This document shows, one piece after another, positions 49,401-61,678 of a DNA stretch of 64,000 nt (the first letter of the stretch is position 1; each line of letters begins with the position of its first letter). Made by a program: the position numbers and the translations under genes. The stretch is from Enoplolaimus lenunculus (taxonomy: Eukaryota; Nematoda; Enoplea; Enoplida; Thoracostomopsidae): contig JASANG010000135.1 in the NCBI GenBank assembly GCA_030248215.1, forward strand, positions 225,862 to 289,861. Direction: 5' to 3'. Under the pieces are notes generated by a model. That model saw nothing but the letters and a program-made list of their open reading frames with translations, did not search any database and was not told the DNA's origin.

Positions 49401-49543
49401 CGACTTCATCAACTGAGTCAGTTTGTGGAACTAGACTAAGTGATAATACTGACTGCACTTTTATTAAAAGTGTTTTAGGTATATTGTAATAAATTGCATT
49501 CCTCAGAGCGAGTTACTTGTCCTCGTTTTAATTTTTCACCTGT

Positions 49544-52500
49544 ATGGTTCATTGCGAATGGCTTCAAATCGGAAAACACTGGACTCGCATATTAGTATGC
49601 GGCAATTTTTGGCCTCGCCACGAACCAAAAGCAAATGACCGTTTGGTTATTATAGTCCCAGGTATGTGTGATAAAGATGTCAACTGAAGATTTACAGCGT
49701 GAAATATGTGTATAGTTTAAAACTTCGACTCTGTATAAATCGTCTGTTTGCGCATTTGAAAGAAGCGGCATGTTTATTTTAACTTATATCGAAAATTAGA
49801 CGGCGAATGAGTGAAAGATTGAAAAAGATGTCAACTGAAGATTTACAGCGTGAAATATGTGTATAGTTTAAAACTTCGACTCTGTATAAATCGTCTGTTT
49901 GCGCATTTGAAAGAAGCGGCATGTTTATTTTAACTTATATCGAAAATTAGACGGCGAATGAGTGAAAGATTGAAAATTTGCTACTTATCTGTTTTGTAAT
50001 ATTTTGTAGCTAGCTGCAAACATGTCATTGTTTTTCGCACAGGTAATCCGGGCGTATGCGATTACTACGAGGATTTCTGCTTACAATTACATGCCAAATT
50101 GTGTGATAATTCGCCCAGTATGAATGAAATTGTATGCAAGAAAGGCGATGTTTCGTGGAGTGTATGGGTGTTGTCACATGCAGGTCATCTTTCGTATCCG
50201 ACCGAACTTGTGTCGTATGAAGAAAAAGGTACGCTCCTCAAGGTACCATAAGAGTAATACCCGTATTGCTAGCTCATTGTTTGAAAGTGTTTGAAACTGT
50301 TTGTTGGAAATATAATTTGAAAGTTTAACTTTGGAGTTAAATTGGCTGAAGTTATATGCACCGTGTACGCATATTTCAAAGCCATATGTGGATTCCAAAT
50401 GTAATGAAAAAGTTAGTTTTTATTATTATAGGAAGATTAATATTTATGTATACAACAGAATAAATGTTCGGATTCGGATTTGAAAACTCCAAATCCAATG
50501 AAGTTCCGCGGCAGCGGTTTGCGTTTTTGAAATTGAGTTGAAACAAACTGAATAGTTTCTTGGAGACTTTTAGTACTTGCGGCTCGAACCTCAATCCATG
50601 TTCCAATGAATTCAGATTTTTACATTTCAATATCCACATGTTTATGTTACTACCTGCTCAAGATTAGGTTTGCTAATCCGGTTAATATGTCAAACGGAAA
50701 TATGTATGTATCAGGGTGCGAATGCATATCCACCTCCGTCAAAAAATCGGTAAACGGCTCCAATATTTCAACTTATCGAATATTTTTTATAAATTTCAAA
50801 ACATTGAAACGATCTTTTGTATTTATGCCAACTGTCATGGAACTGATTGACTTATGTACTTGTACATAATTTTTCGAACATTCATGCATTGTAAATGCCT
50901 GCATGTGCCCGTGTACATCCACAATCTTTATTGTTTATTGTGTTATAATGACGCGGGAAACCCTGAAAGACGACCAGTTATATTTTATAAGTGTAACAGT
51001 ATTTGAGCGTATTCCAGTTCCTAAACTTACGGTTAAACTTCAGCGAAAAAATAAGTCGAAACTAGGCCCCTAAGCAAAAATAGTAACCTCAATCCTAAGC
51101 AGGAATGGGTGGTTTCGGTTATAAATCGAGACCCGAGACCAACCATGAAGTGTCTCGGTCTCGCTCAATTTTTTGTCATCACTGAAAACAATTAAAATTT
51201 TCAAAATGAAGTATTCTAATAGTTTTTTCGTAGTTTTAATGTTTTCATAGTTTTTTGTTCTCCAGAATATCTGCGCATAATTATTGCGTGACTATGAAAA
51301 TTCATAGATTTACAGCGAAATTTCATTTATCAATCAGGCATCACTTACTTCAACAATACAGCTATACATTTGTCGAATCCTCGAATTGTGTTCTCGATCC
51401 ACGATACCGAAACTCAAAAAAACCGAAATTAAGACGTGCCAAAACCAAGATTTCCAAGACCGAGACTCTCATCCCTGATTTTAAGACACCTTTATTTGAT
51501 GTACATAGGAAAAACTGGATGCGCTTAAAAATAACAGGGTCCAAACAAATATTGCAATTAATGCAATGGTATAAAAACATGAAATAGTGGAATAGGGTCA
51601 ATGTTAAAGTGTTAAAAATTCATCGACGTGAGTTGTTACGTAAAACCTTTCTAAATACCTTAGGCCACGGAAGGAAGAATTGTTGGCTACGCTGTGGTAT
51701 TTGAATGTCATCTAGTATTAAATTTGAATTGACCATCCGAGGCCGGATATTAGCTGATTCGGCTCCGGAATTTTGTGGTATCCGGTCGCATTCTGGTATA
51801 TATACACGCAGGAGAGATTATGAAAGTTTTGGAGAAAATAATCTGTTGCTTTTCCGCGGCACAGATTATGAACAGTTAAAAAAAGAATTAAAAATAAAAC
51901 GTGTGTGCAAAATAAGCCCTTTCAGCAATTTTTGAACGCAAAAATAACATGGAAAACTGTCACATTAGTAACATTCAGTTTTTTAGTTCCTCCTGTGTTT
52001 TAGTTCCTCCTCTGCTTGAAGATCAGTTGACGCATCATAGTGAATTGTTTGCCAAGTTACTTCCTAGTCAGAATAATTCGGTCGTTAGTGACGCAGTCGA
52101 AAACACCAGCTCTATTTCGACAATCGTAATAGGACATTCCATCGGAGCTTTTATGATATTGAAACTTTTACCTCAAATTATACAGCAAATTGGGAATGCC
52201 AATCTTCGACGCGCCTTCTTACTGTTTCCGACATTTGAGCGCATGGCCCAGTCATCAAACGGGACGTGGTTTCAGTTTTGCCGACACTGGGGAATACATT
52301 GGGGTAGGTTAAGTCATAGACTTTTAGTTAATCTGAGAGCTGAACGAACAATGTTTTTCGAAATTGTGTAGTTTCGGATCGAGCACACATGTAATTGTAT
52401 TTCATGGTTTCGAATTTTGTATAATAACGGAATAAACAAAACCCGTGATGGCCGGATTTTAAGATACAACAGTGAGATTTAATTTTAGTTACTAAACGAT

Positions 52501-53670
52501 ACGTCGCTCAGTGTTTCACATTTGTACAACAGCTAATATTTTCTACGGCTTTCATTTCCATACAAATACCTTGTGTATAATTAGTCAGCTATAATGGATT
52601 TTCAAATAAGCATATTGTTGTGTGGTTTTAGCTTTCAAGCAACTTTCAAGATTTAGTGCTATTCTCAAATGGTTAGGCATTGTTGATTTCGTTCTTTGGC
52701 TGTTTTATCGAAACGGGATTAGCGATTGTGTAAGACGTGGTAAGTGTAATTTTGCTTTTAGTTGTCACATCCACAAGTTTCGTTAATTGGCTAGGTTAAA
52801 GTAGTTAGGGTTACAATTGCAGTCTTTAGTTTTTAATGGGTCTGCTATATTCTTTAATCTAAACTTATTTGTCACCTGTTACTCTGCAACTTTCTAGTGC
52901 AAAAATCGGACAGTGTATTTGATGATTACACATGGAATCATGTTTTGCAATGCCTTTCGTGTATGTTTTACGATACCAACATCATGTATACTATAAATTT
53001 TGGTTCTTGGAGTTAGAGTTGCGTAATATTTGAAACCATCAAAAATTTTGCGACAGACGGCGCTGTGCGCCAGACAAATGTTTATGGGTATTTAAGCGGA
53101 TAGCGCAACTCTTATGTTGGTCTAGCGGTGGTCACGAACTCTGTGCTACTATAATTTCGATACAGCACATTCGTTATGAGATTACGTACAGAACTAATTG
53201 TAGATGAAATCTTTAGGGCCGTATTTTCTTCAATGCTTGTTTGCCCTTTGCTGCGGTCCAATAACTTAATGGTAGTAGATTTGATTGCTTCGAAGAATTA
53301 TATTCACCAAATTTGTTGTTACTACAGACCAATGTTTTTGTTTACTTTTACAGGAATTTATACTACCATCGAAGATAGAGTATTGAATAACGTTTTGACC
53401 ATGGCAGCAAACGAAATGGACACTGTAACTGGAATACAACCGGATATAGCGAGTCATCTGAAGTGTGATTCGGTAGCACCTCGAATTTCGGCGTTTTATT
53501 CGCCTTCTGATGGTTGGACGTCACCCGGGTACCATGAGGATGCGAAGAAACGATTTCCAAAAGCTGATATTAGTATGATTGACGGCGTTTCTCATGCGTT
53601 TGTTCTGGAAGAAAATGAAATTGAAATTGTGGTTGATGAAATTTTGAGGCGGGTTAAAGATCTCGATTAG
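49544..53670 (+). CDS. LDAH: Lipid-droplet-associated hydrolase (LDAH family), complete
   Basis: Exons are 49544-49661, 50043-50228, 52004-52303, 52632-52739 and 53354-53670. They sum to 1029 nt, predicting 342 residues. All introns are GT-AG in phase 1. The fold is an alpha/beta hydrolase. VPGNPGVCDYY (about 38-48) and SHAGH are family signatures. IVIGHSIGAF carries the nucleophile Ser at about 147. FLLFPTFERMAQSSNGT is a conserved LDAH segment. The acid and histidine candidates are Asp 290 in SDGW and His 318 in VSHAFVL. LDAH proteins sit on lipid droplets and have been linked to cholesterol ester and triglyceride turnover, although the substrate is debated. Human LDAH is about 325 residues, so this copy looks full length. 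Intron 1 holds a 151-bp tandem duplication. Confidence 0.93.
49674..49977. repeat. 151-bp tandem duplication in LDAH intron 1
   Basis: Two copies starting with AAGATGTCAACTGAAGATTT, 151 bp apart, identical by eye. It is a recent duplication or an assembly feature. Confidence 0.92.
50229..52003. other. LDAH intron 2
   Basis: No gene seen. At about 51104-51483 the words GTCTCGGTCTCG and CCAAGACCGAGACTCTCATCCCTG suggest an inverted-repeat element starting CAGGRATGRG. Open frames over 51255-51601 are repeat-driven. Confidence 0.45.
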
Positions 53671-54343
53671 ATATTATGTTCTTAATGGTTTTGTCACCGG
53701 TAAAGCTTAAGTAGTGTGGACACTGATCTATCAAGCGACAGTGTGGAGCTTAGTCTTAGTGAAGTAACGCCTATAGTTTACGTTAAATAGTATACATCGC
53801 GCAGTGCTTAACAATTGCAACACGTGTACATAGTACTAAATCACCACAGTTAATTCCGTACTAAATTTATACTTAGACGGATGTTCTTATTCGTAGTTAT
53901 TGATGTGGGCCATTTAAAATTGTGACTGCCGTGGAAAAATCAGATTTGGATTATAATTGTCGTAGAGAAGTCATGTCAATACAAGCACATGCGCTCGATA
54001 TAGTTCTACGTTCAGTTTAATGAAATTAGTTATTGATTTACTATAATGGCCATAGAAACAGTTTTATACAATCTTGTATCACTTAATGATATATTTATTT
54101 ATTTATATGCGTAGTTTATATGTTGATGTAGTAAAAAGTATTATTTACTACTAATTTGATATGATAACGTTTTTACCAATGCGTAGCTTGAAATTATGTT
54201 TCAAGGCATAATTTAACTCGATAAACACATTCCACCCTTGATCTTTACGTGAGCCAGCTTTTCGACAGCAACGTGCGCAACAGCGATTAGTAAAGTAAAA
54301 TGTAAGTTTAAACATAGTGAATAATATGCATCATTGCGTCTTT
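53671..54343. other. Intergenic downstream of LDAH
   Basis: The segment at about 53775-53850 repeats the text preceding the SINE at 48.6 kb (GCTTAACAATTGCAACACG). No gene seen. Confidence 0.45.
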
Positions 54344-54506
54344 GGCCAATGCAAAGAACAGGGGCGGAACAGTATAAGCATTTTTCTAAGTCTAAGCGTA
54401 CGAATGAGCATATTCCTAAGCCAGGCGAAAAAATTAGTGTTAACCTTAAGCTTACTCTATTGTAGTCCCGCAGAAAAACGTCCCGCCTTTGATCTTTACA
54501 TGGATC
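54344..54506 (-). mobile_element. TTAGGC-carrying MITE, subfamily A (A17)
   Basis: Flanks GCGTCTTT (54336-54343) and GCGTCCTT (54507-54514) match 7/8. Short CTAAGC array. Confidence 0.82.
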
Positions 54507-54629
54507 GCGTCCTTGATGCAGTATGAAACAATGCACAAGCGATAACTTCGCTATATGAACTATTTGTTATCAAAAAAATTGAAATTCTATCTGCAAAAAT
54601 CTTTTTCAGCTCATTTTAACATCGCATCC

Positions 54630-55000
54630 GGGTGTAACCGGATGTCTAATACCTGTAGATATCAATGTACGTTTCCGTTATAGAAATACCGGAACTGTTA
54701 TTTTTATACTCATAATTAGTCAAAAATCACGTACCGCAATTTTTCATTTATAAACATACTGTGATTGTTCGATGTGATATAAAATTTGTGCGAAATTCAT
54801 CCATAATCTAGTTATAAATCACGTATACACAAACACATGGTCACGTGTAATACTTGGAGTTGACGTGTCTCAACTGCGTTGGCAGAAAAATGAAACAGCT
54901 TGGAAACTATATACTTCAATATTCATTTTCCAATTCCGTTATTTCGATCACTACCCGTTTTCGATATTTTTGCTATCGCTATACTGCATGGCAGATCTTT
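54630..55000. mobile_element. MITE, 'CAGGGTGTAACCGGA' family (H3)
   Basis: Begins CGGGTGTAACCGGATG. The interior mirrors the GAAATACCGG / TCCGTTATTTC words of the copies at 39005 and 41579. The right end is diffuse near 55000. Confidence 0.55.
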
Positions 55001-55140
55001 CAATAATTTTAATGCCCCCAGATTTGTAGTTTTAAAACTTGTATTTGCGAAGACTTAAGGGTTTCCGTTGCTACAGATATACAATTGTAGTTTGAAAGGA
55101 GTACAAAAAGTTTAGAAATTTATTGTAGGTATCTTTCGAC

Positions 55141-55281
55141 GGCCCATGTAAAGATCAGGGGCGGAACGTTTTTTCTGTGGAACTTGATAAAAGTAAGCTT
55201 AAGCTTTAGACTATTATTTACTTGGCTTAGGCTTAGGAATATGCTTAAAATACTGTTCCGCCCTTGTTATTTACATTGGCC
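55141..55281 (+). mobile_element. TTAGGC-carrying MITE, subfamily A (A18)
   Basis: A compact 141-bp copy with a perfect 8-bp duplication CTTTCGAC (55133-55140, 55282-55289). It is the cleanest example of the family's ends. Confidence 0.9.
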
Positions 55282-55775
55282 CTTTCGACTAAAAAGAACT
55301 CAGTAGGACATTGGGTTAAAAATTTTGGCATTCTATCCAGTTTTACTCGAAGATTCTAGTTTATTAAGTATACCTCTTAAACCAGTTACCAGAATGTAAA
55401 AATGTTTTAGCGTCCTTCAATTCAGTCTGTAGTTCGGCATCAAACATAAAAAATTTTCTAAAGTCGTAAAGTGGCCCCTGCGACCAAAAACGGAATTTTT
55501 ACAATATTCATATGTGAGTGAAATAACTGGGGGAAGGTTTATGGAAACCGAAATATGCATTATTTTTGAAATTAAGCTGTTTTAAGGCAAACCCCAACTG
55601 TAAAACAATGACCAACAGTCTATAGCACGTGTTCAATTATACAGTGTATAGTTGAATTGAGGACTATTGAAAAATCGTGTCGTAGGTACCTTTATCATCG
55701 TGGCCAATTTTACTTCTTGGGTTGTTAATCCCAAGCTATTTGACAAGAATATAGGGTACGCACCACAAAAGTATT

Positions 55776-55969
55776 GGCCCATATGTAAACATCAATGGTG
55801 GAACGTTTTTTATGGGTCTAGAAAAGAGTAAGCGTAAGTTTTAGACTATTTTTTTTTGCTTCGCTTAGGCTTAGGGCTTAGTCTTAGGAATAAACTCATT
55901 CTTACGCTTAGGCTTAGGCTTAGAAATATGCTTATTTATACTGTTCCGCACCTGTTATTTACATTGGCC
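55776..55969 (+). mobile_element. TTAGGC-carrying MITE, subfamily A (A19)
   Basis: Flanks AAAGTATT (55768-55775) and AAAGTATC (55970-55977) match 7/8. Confidence 0.85.
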
Positions 55970-56258
55970 AAAGTATCAAATGCCTAAAATATCAACTGCC
56001 AGCTATAACTTGCAACAAACTTGTAAGTTTAAATTCAACAAAAAATTTTGGTACAGGCTTTGTGGTATCATTGTTTACACATGGATATATTCGAAATTTT
56101 AATTCAAAATTAACGCGTTTTACGCAGCTGAGAATGTTAATAGTTAATAGATCAAGCAAAAATAACAGAATCAGTAAAAACATCTTGCGTAAAGGCTAGG
56201 CTTTCAATTTAGCTATATTGCGGCAACAGGGAACAGAAGCAGTAAAATGTTTGATACT

Positions 56259-56702
56259 GTAGTGACCCGAATAAGAGGGAGGGGGGTAATAAGAGGGGGT
56301 CCCCATTTTGAGTGCCAATCAATAGGAGTCCGTATCCCTAATAAGAGTCCGTAAGCGGATAGAGTCCCCAAACCCTAATTACGAGTCCATAAACGTCAAT
56401 TATTCCTAATTGTGGCGCATAAATGACTCCACGACCAAATAATTTGAGTTCGAAACTTGAAAGCGTACTTAGATCTGAAAGTACATTCTTAAGTATAAAC
56501 CTTGCATTATGGCTCAAGCTATTGACACAAGACAAATAAGCGTTTAATTCAACGGATAGTTGCAGTACCGGATATATGTCAGTAACGAAGGGCGGCAGAG
56601 GGCGGGTTAAAAATAACAGTCCGTAACTGAATGACACTGTCGGTGGTTCCGTCTGGAGAGGCCAAATAAATATCAGTCCCCCCTCTTATTCGGGTCACTA
56701 CA
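56259..56702. mobile_element. MITE, 'TGTAGTGACCCGAATAAGAGG' family
   Basis: CTGTAGTGACCCGAATAAGA and its complement TCTTATTCGGGTCACTACAG close a 444-bp element. The relative at 34336-34756 is in the same orientation, and the one near 19.8 kb is inverted. Confidence 0.8.
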
Positions 56703-57142
56703 GCATGTCCAATCAAACAGGTGTTACAAAATCAGGTCAACCAGTGCCTCTGACACTAAGAGTGAAATTCGTTCCCGATGTGGGGCGCCAGAAAAACCAA
56801 TTTCTTATCGTTTTCGCGAAGTTTCGTCGTTGTTACGCAACGTTTTTGCTAAAAGTTAAAAGTTTATTCGTTATTTTAATAGGGGATTCCGGTGACTAAA
56901 CGCTGATCCTTATTAAAAGTTAATCTTTATAGAATGTTATCGAAGTGATTTTATAAAGTTCCATATTTTAGATTTTAAGGTATAATGACCTAAATTTAAT
57001 TTTCTAGACGAATCTATGGTATGGATATCAGCATAATTTAAAGTATCTGTTGTATTAATAAACGCAAGAACGTACAACTCGACGGAAATGTGGCTTGAAA
57101 ATTTCTCTGTTCAGCAGGTAAAGCGTGGTAAGAATATAGATG
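56703..57142. other. Intergenic, no gene seen
   Basis: A 64-codon open frame at 56705-56899 has no domain. Confidence 0.4.
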
Positions 57143-57243
57143 GGCACCGGATATCCGGATATGAAAAATATCCGGATATGTATCCGAAATGAAACGTGTG
57201 TCCGGATATCCGGATATGGAAAATATCCGATGCTCATCACTAG
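57143..57243. mobile_element. Small palindromic element, 'CACCGGATATCCGGATATG'
   Basis: GATGGGCACCGGATATCCGG at the left and ATATCCGATGCTCATCACT at the right, about 100 bp in all. A fragment recurs at about 59395-59470. Confidence 0.6.
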
Positions 57244-57526
57244 CTAAGAATTCGTTTTATACTGTCTTTGATATTTTATGGCAATTTTTTTATTCCTGTA
57301 AACCTTTATGTAAACACAGTGCGGTGGTGATATTTGACAAGCAAATCTTAGAAAACGTAAACCAAACAAAAATTCTCCATTCCCGAGACGTAGACTTTAT
57401 CCTAAAAGCTGTGCTTTCCTTGTTCAAAAACAAGTGCTTAGCCATTATCTATGATGGTTTTGCTAACAATTTCTCTTAGAATCATTCTTGCGGTACAGGT
57501 TTTTTCTTTTGTGTATTTGGGTGAAT

Positions 57527-57650
57527 TAATATTATATATATATATATGTATATATATTTATATATATATAAATATATATACATATATATATACATATATA
57601 CATATATATATATATATATGTATATATATTTATATATATATACAATATAT
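57527..57650. repeat. (TA)n microsatellite with TATG/TTTA variants
   Basis: TATATA runs interrupted by TATGTATATATTTA words. Confidence 0.95.
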
Positions 57651-57701
57651 TGGAATTAGTTATAGTCAAGTTAACTATAAATAATTCCAAAATATATATT
57701 A

Positions 57702-58096
57702 GGGTGCAACCGGAATTATAAAATACCGGAACCGGAAAGTTAAAAATAAATATACTTGTGTCCACAAAAATTTTATTTTTAACGCCATTTTGTCGCTTTT
57801 AATGATGTAAACATAATATTTAGAATGTCAAATTCCTGAAACAAATGCAGTAGCTGGAAACGTACGATAAATTATGGAGTACGACACAAATTGAAAACTT
57901 TGGAAATACGCGTTCAGACAATTTTAGAAAAATAAGTTAGAATATGTTAATTTTTTTTAAGGTTTCGAATGAAAAAAATTTTCATTATCGAAAATACCGG
58001 AAAATACCGGTGAGAAAATACCGGAATTATTACCGTAACCGGATAGTGAAAAATACTGGACTTTTCTACCGGAACCAGAATTCCAGTTACACCTTG
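57702..58096. mobile_element. MITE, 'CAGGGTGTAACCGGA' family (H4)
   Basis: AGGGTGCAACCGGAATTATA to CCGGAACCAGAATTCCAGTTACACCTT. The ends are GAAAATACCGGAA-rich inverted repeats. Confidence 0.7.
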
Positions 58097-58182
58097 ATAT
58101 ATAAATATGGTTAGGAAAAGTTTTAAAGCATCAAGTAGGTACATGCTGACATGGTTACGACTGCATTTTAGTGTTTTAATCA

Positions 58183-58367
58183 CACTGCAAAAAATGGTTA
58201 GTCAAATTGACTCACTCCGAGTAGACTTTTCGGGACTAGACAAACAGTCAAATTCGACTCACTAACGCGCACGTTTGACTCTGGCAGAGTGGAATTTGAC
58301 TCAGTTTCTGTAGTCCGGAAAAGCCTATTTCGGACAGAGTCAATTTGACTTGCCATTTTTTGCAGTG
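58183..58367. mobile_element. MITE, 'GAGTCAAATTGACT' family (D5)
   Basis: CACTGCAAAAAATGGTTAGT to GCCATTTTTTGCAGTG, a good inverted repeat. Confidence 0.85.
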
Positions 58368-58508
58368 TAGCCGGTTGGCGACATATTCTCTGTGTTCATT
58401 TCCTCAAAAGTAACTTTTGATAATTTTGACGGTATTTTTAGCAAAAATAGTCTGAAGCCTGAAAGTATGTTTACAGCTCAATTTAAAAACTCATACCAGC
58501 CGCGTTAC

Positions 58509-58678
58509 CGGGCCCGTAGCCAAGGGGGGGCAGGGAGGGCTCAGCCACCTCCCTGGAAAAGTTTTGCCCCCAGAAGATTTTTAGCCTTGCTTGTAAGTCA
58601 TTGAAAACCTTTAAATGCCCCTCCTGTACAAAAATTTTCAGCCTCCCCTCCTAGCAAGGTGGACAGGCTACGGGCCTG
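58509..58678. mobile_element. MITE, 'CCCGTAGCC' family (copy 4)
   Basis: A perfect 8-bp duplication CGCGTTAC lies at 58501-58508 and 58679-58686. Ends CGGGCCCGTAGCC and GGCTACGGGCCTG. Confidence 0.87.
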
Positions 58679-58923
58679 CGCGTTACAGCTATCTAAACTC
58701 AACCGGTGCTAATTTGCGAAAAAAAAATTGCCGCTCGCCAGACGCCGCTCACGAACAAATTATGAGATGTGATATCCTCTCGAAATGAAATCCAGCCTGG
58801 GTTGGGTTGTATGTATTATTAAAACGTGCCACAACCCATAAACACATAGGCATCTTCGTTTGGTTCAGTGCGTTCCAGGTAAACTTGTATAGTTTTTGTG
58901 TGTTTTGTTCTCGTTATACTTAA
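58679..58923 (+). promoter_or_regulatory. Upstream region of the FOXRED2-type gene
   Basis: Sequence between the MITE and the ATG, pyrimidine-rich near 58890-58920. No promoter motif is certain. Confidence 0.3.
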
Positions 58924-59653
58924 ATGAGTTGTACAAAGCATTGCACGCACTTTGCAAGACTATGGTTATTTGGTTCCATTGGTTCACTGTTATCGTTTGT
59001 TCTGTCTGTTCCTCATGCTAACGAGTATTGCATTGTGGGAGCCGGTCCTGCGGGCCTACAACTGGCGTATTTTCTCAAAAACGCTGGCAGGGATTATGTT
59101 GTATACGAACGGACTGGCGGTGTTGGTGAGTTTACTGCGAAATATGCTAATAAACTTTTGAAGCTTATCGCAAAAAGTTAGTTGGACGCGAAGCGTCATG
59201 TGAGTAGAAGTTGATTTTAAAAGTGGCCGATGTTTATGAAACAGTGCTGAAACCCAATTTGTAGGTTTAGTTATAAGCGTTAAGCATGAAGTCTATTAAC
59301 CGTTAGCCTTAGCCTAGCTAAGAGCGAATCGCATCTAATATATAAATATATATATTTATATATATGTGTATATATAATATACATATAAATATTTTTACGG
59401 ATGTCCGAAAAAATACCTATCAACAATTGTTGAATATCTGGATATGGAATAGTATCTGTAATCCATCACTATTTACTCCACTACGTTATTATTGTCTACA
59501 GGAAGCTTTTTTATCAAATATCCAATTCACCGGAAGCTGATAAGCATAAACAAGCGTAACACAGGTCGACTGAACGACGAGTTTAACCTTCGACATGACT
59601 GGAACTCACTTATCAGCGATAACAATTCGTTGCGATTCACTAAATATTCCAAG
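58924..59653 (+). CDS. FOXRED2: FOXRED2-like FAD-dependent oxidoreductase, 5' part
   Basis: Exon 1 is 58924-59125 and exon 2 is 59502-59653 (phase 1, then 0; both donors GT). Residues 12-32 are a hydrophobic signal peptide. [18 protein letters not shown] (34-51) is the FAD-binding Rossmann motif GxGxxG. After the junction come [19 protein letters not shown] and [12 protein letters not shown], which match the conserved FOXRED2 segment closely. The vertebrate protein works in the ER lumen in ER-associated degradation. The next exon is not found before base 64000, so the gene continues past the window through a repeat-filled intron. Element A20 starts 12 bp after the exon 2 donor. Confidence 0.9.
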
Positions 59654-59665
59654 GTTAGTTTATCC

Positions 59666-59881
59666 GGCCCATGTTAAGATCAGAGGTGGAACGTTTTTCT
59701 GTGGGACTAGAAAAAAAGTAAGCTTAAGTTTTAGACTAATTTGTTTGCTTGACTTAGGTTTAGGTTTAGGAATATGCTCATTCTTACGCTTAGGCTTAGG
59801 AATATGCTCATTCTTTACGCTTAGGCTTAGGCTTAGGAATATGTTTATATTACTGTTATGCCCCTGTTCTTTACATTGGCC
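59666..59881 (+). mobile_element. TTAGGC-carrying MITE, subfamily A (A20)
   Basis: GGCCCATGTTAAGATCAG and GTTCTTTACATTGGCC ends, with three hexamer blocks. No clean target duplication. Confidence 0.8.
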
Positions 59882-60082
59882 ATCCTAAGGTTTCCAAGCC
59901 GTATTTGCAACGGTGTGTATGACTTGAAATATGCGCTAGCGGTGAAACGCAAAATTCAGGCTGAACCATAAAACGCCGTTGAAATTAATTCGTAGCTACG
60001 GATCTCATTTACAAGTTGAACACGGAATTTATTTTTAAAGGTCTCATGTCAGTCATTTATCTGTATTTCGCGACGCCAAATA

Positions 60083-60468
60083 GACCCCACGTCCAATCAA
60101 TAATAAATTTCCCATGACATCATGGCCATTGACCCCACATCCAATCCATATTAAATTTCCCATGACATCATGGTCATTGACCCCACGTAAAATCAATAAT
60201 AAATTTCCCATGACATCATGGTCATTGATCCCACGTCCAAATCAATATTAAATTTCCTATGACAATATGATTATTGACCCCACGGCCAATTAATACTAAA
60301 TTTCCCATGACATCATGGTCATTGACCCCACGTCCAATCAATAATAAGTTTCCCATGACATCATGGTCATTGATCCCACGTCCAAATCAATATTAAATTT
60401 CCTATGACATCGTGATTAATGACCCCACGGCCAATTAATACTAAATTTCCCATGACATCATGGTCATT
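60083..60468. repeat. 48-bp satellite, eight copies
   Basis: The unit starts GACCCCACGTCCAATCAATA and includes CCCATGACATCATGGTCATT. Starts fall at 60083, 60131, 60179, 60227, 60276, 60324, 60372 and 60421. Copies 4-5 and 7-8 share the CCAAATCAATATTAAATTTC and CACGGCCAATTAATAC variants, so a three-monomer higher-order period of about 145 bp is forming. Confidence 0.95.
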
Positions 60469-60975
60469 GTATCTGCTTCCCTCAAATACTCATACTACTA
60501 CATCTATCCCACTATCCTCCCCTCTTTTTTTATTTTTCTCCACCCCCCATATTCTCACTACCTCACATCCCTACTTATCGCTGCCCCACACCCGCCCCCT
60601 CCTGCGACCCCCTACTTTTTCACTCCCTACCCCACATCACCCCCCCACCAACCAAACAAAAAATACATCCCACCCCATCACCCCAAACTACAACAACCTA
60701 CCCACCATCGCACATCTATCTCCCATAACCGACACCATCGAATAAAAAAAAAACAAACCAACCCCAACATAAAAACTCCCAACACCAAAATTTTCCTCCA
60801 CTACTCTCATATATTTAATCAACACACCACCCACCATCCCCCCCAAATACAACACCTCACCACCCAAACCCCCACCCACCAACCAACCACACTACACACA
60901 ACCAACACCACACACACACCCAACACAACAAACAACCTACAACCTCACCAAAAACAACAACCAACAACCAAAACA
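60469..60975. other. G-depleted stretch of about 500 bp
   Basis: The plus strand is almost free of G, with runs of C, CA and CCAA. It directly abuts the 48-bp satellite. Open frames across it (up to 188 codons, Pro/Thr/His/Asn-rich) follow from the missing G and the lack of TGA/TAG, so I do not call them genes. Confidence 0.9.
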
Positions 60976-61678
60976 ACCATACAGATTATAGCCTCGCGGT
61001 GCATCATCATCGTCGCAGCCAAATGAGACTTACTTGGGGATACCGGAAGCCCGAAACAAAATCAGGTGAGCACAGCACAAACTGAGATGTTAAGAGGACG
61101 AGGTAAAGCTCGACAAACAGATTCGAATGCTTTTTTGAATGGGCTACTTGGCTGTTGCATTTGATCCATCATGATGTCGGCAACAATTTCAGGAGAAAGG
61201 AAGATGCATTTTGGATTGAAAAAGCCCTTTTTGCGAACCCATTGCGCTCATTTCACCTGGATGCTTTGCGAGATGCCTGTTCACTGTCAACCAAGAGGTT
61301 AGCTGATGATCGCCAGATACCGTTAACATCACGAACCATCGAGTAGCTGCAATGGAGTTGAAAGAACGACCACCGAAAAATAAAGTGGTTGCGGATGATG
61401 AACAAAGAGGCGATTTAATGGATGTTCGGGGATGATAGCAAATTTGCGCATGATAGCTAAAATTAATAATATTATTTAAAATAAAATTAATAAATCATTA
61501 AATGGGAAACATTTGAAAAATTGAGTGGCTTATAATCGTATTGTTATTTGAACAGAAACTAATGTGTTGATGGCGAAAAAACACGCCAGAACGTCACAAT
61601 TCTTCCGACCCGTAGGAGTCGTGGTTTTTGTTTTCACTAGCAAGTGATGCTGTACTTGGCTGAACAGACGTTTGTTGA
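60976..61678. other. Non-coding flank of the BEL/Pao element
   Basis: Probably contains the 3' end of the element, but no terminal repeat can be defined because its partner is outside the window. Confidence 0.4.

Noticed and set aside
57451-57765. Tyr/Ile-repeat frames on both strands
   Set aside because: They translate a TA microsatellite.
60419-61026. Pro/Thr/His-rich frames of 108 and 188 codons
   Set aside because: The stretch lacks G, so two of the three stop codons cannot occur; composition alone explains them.
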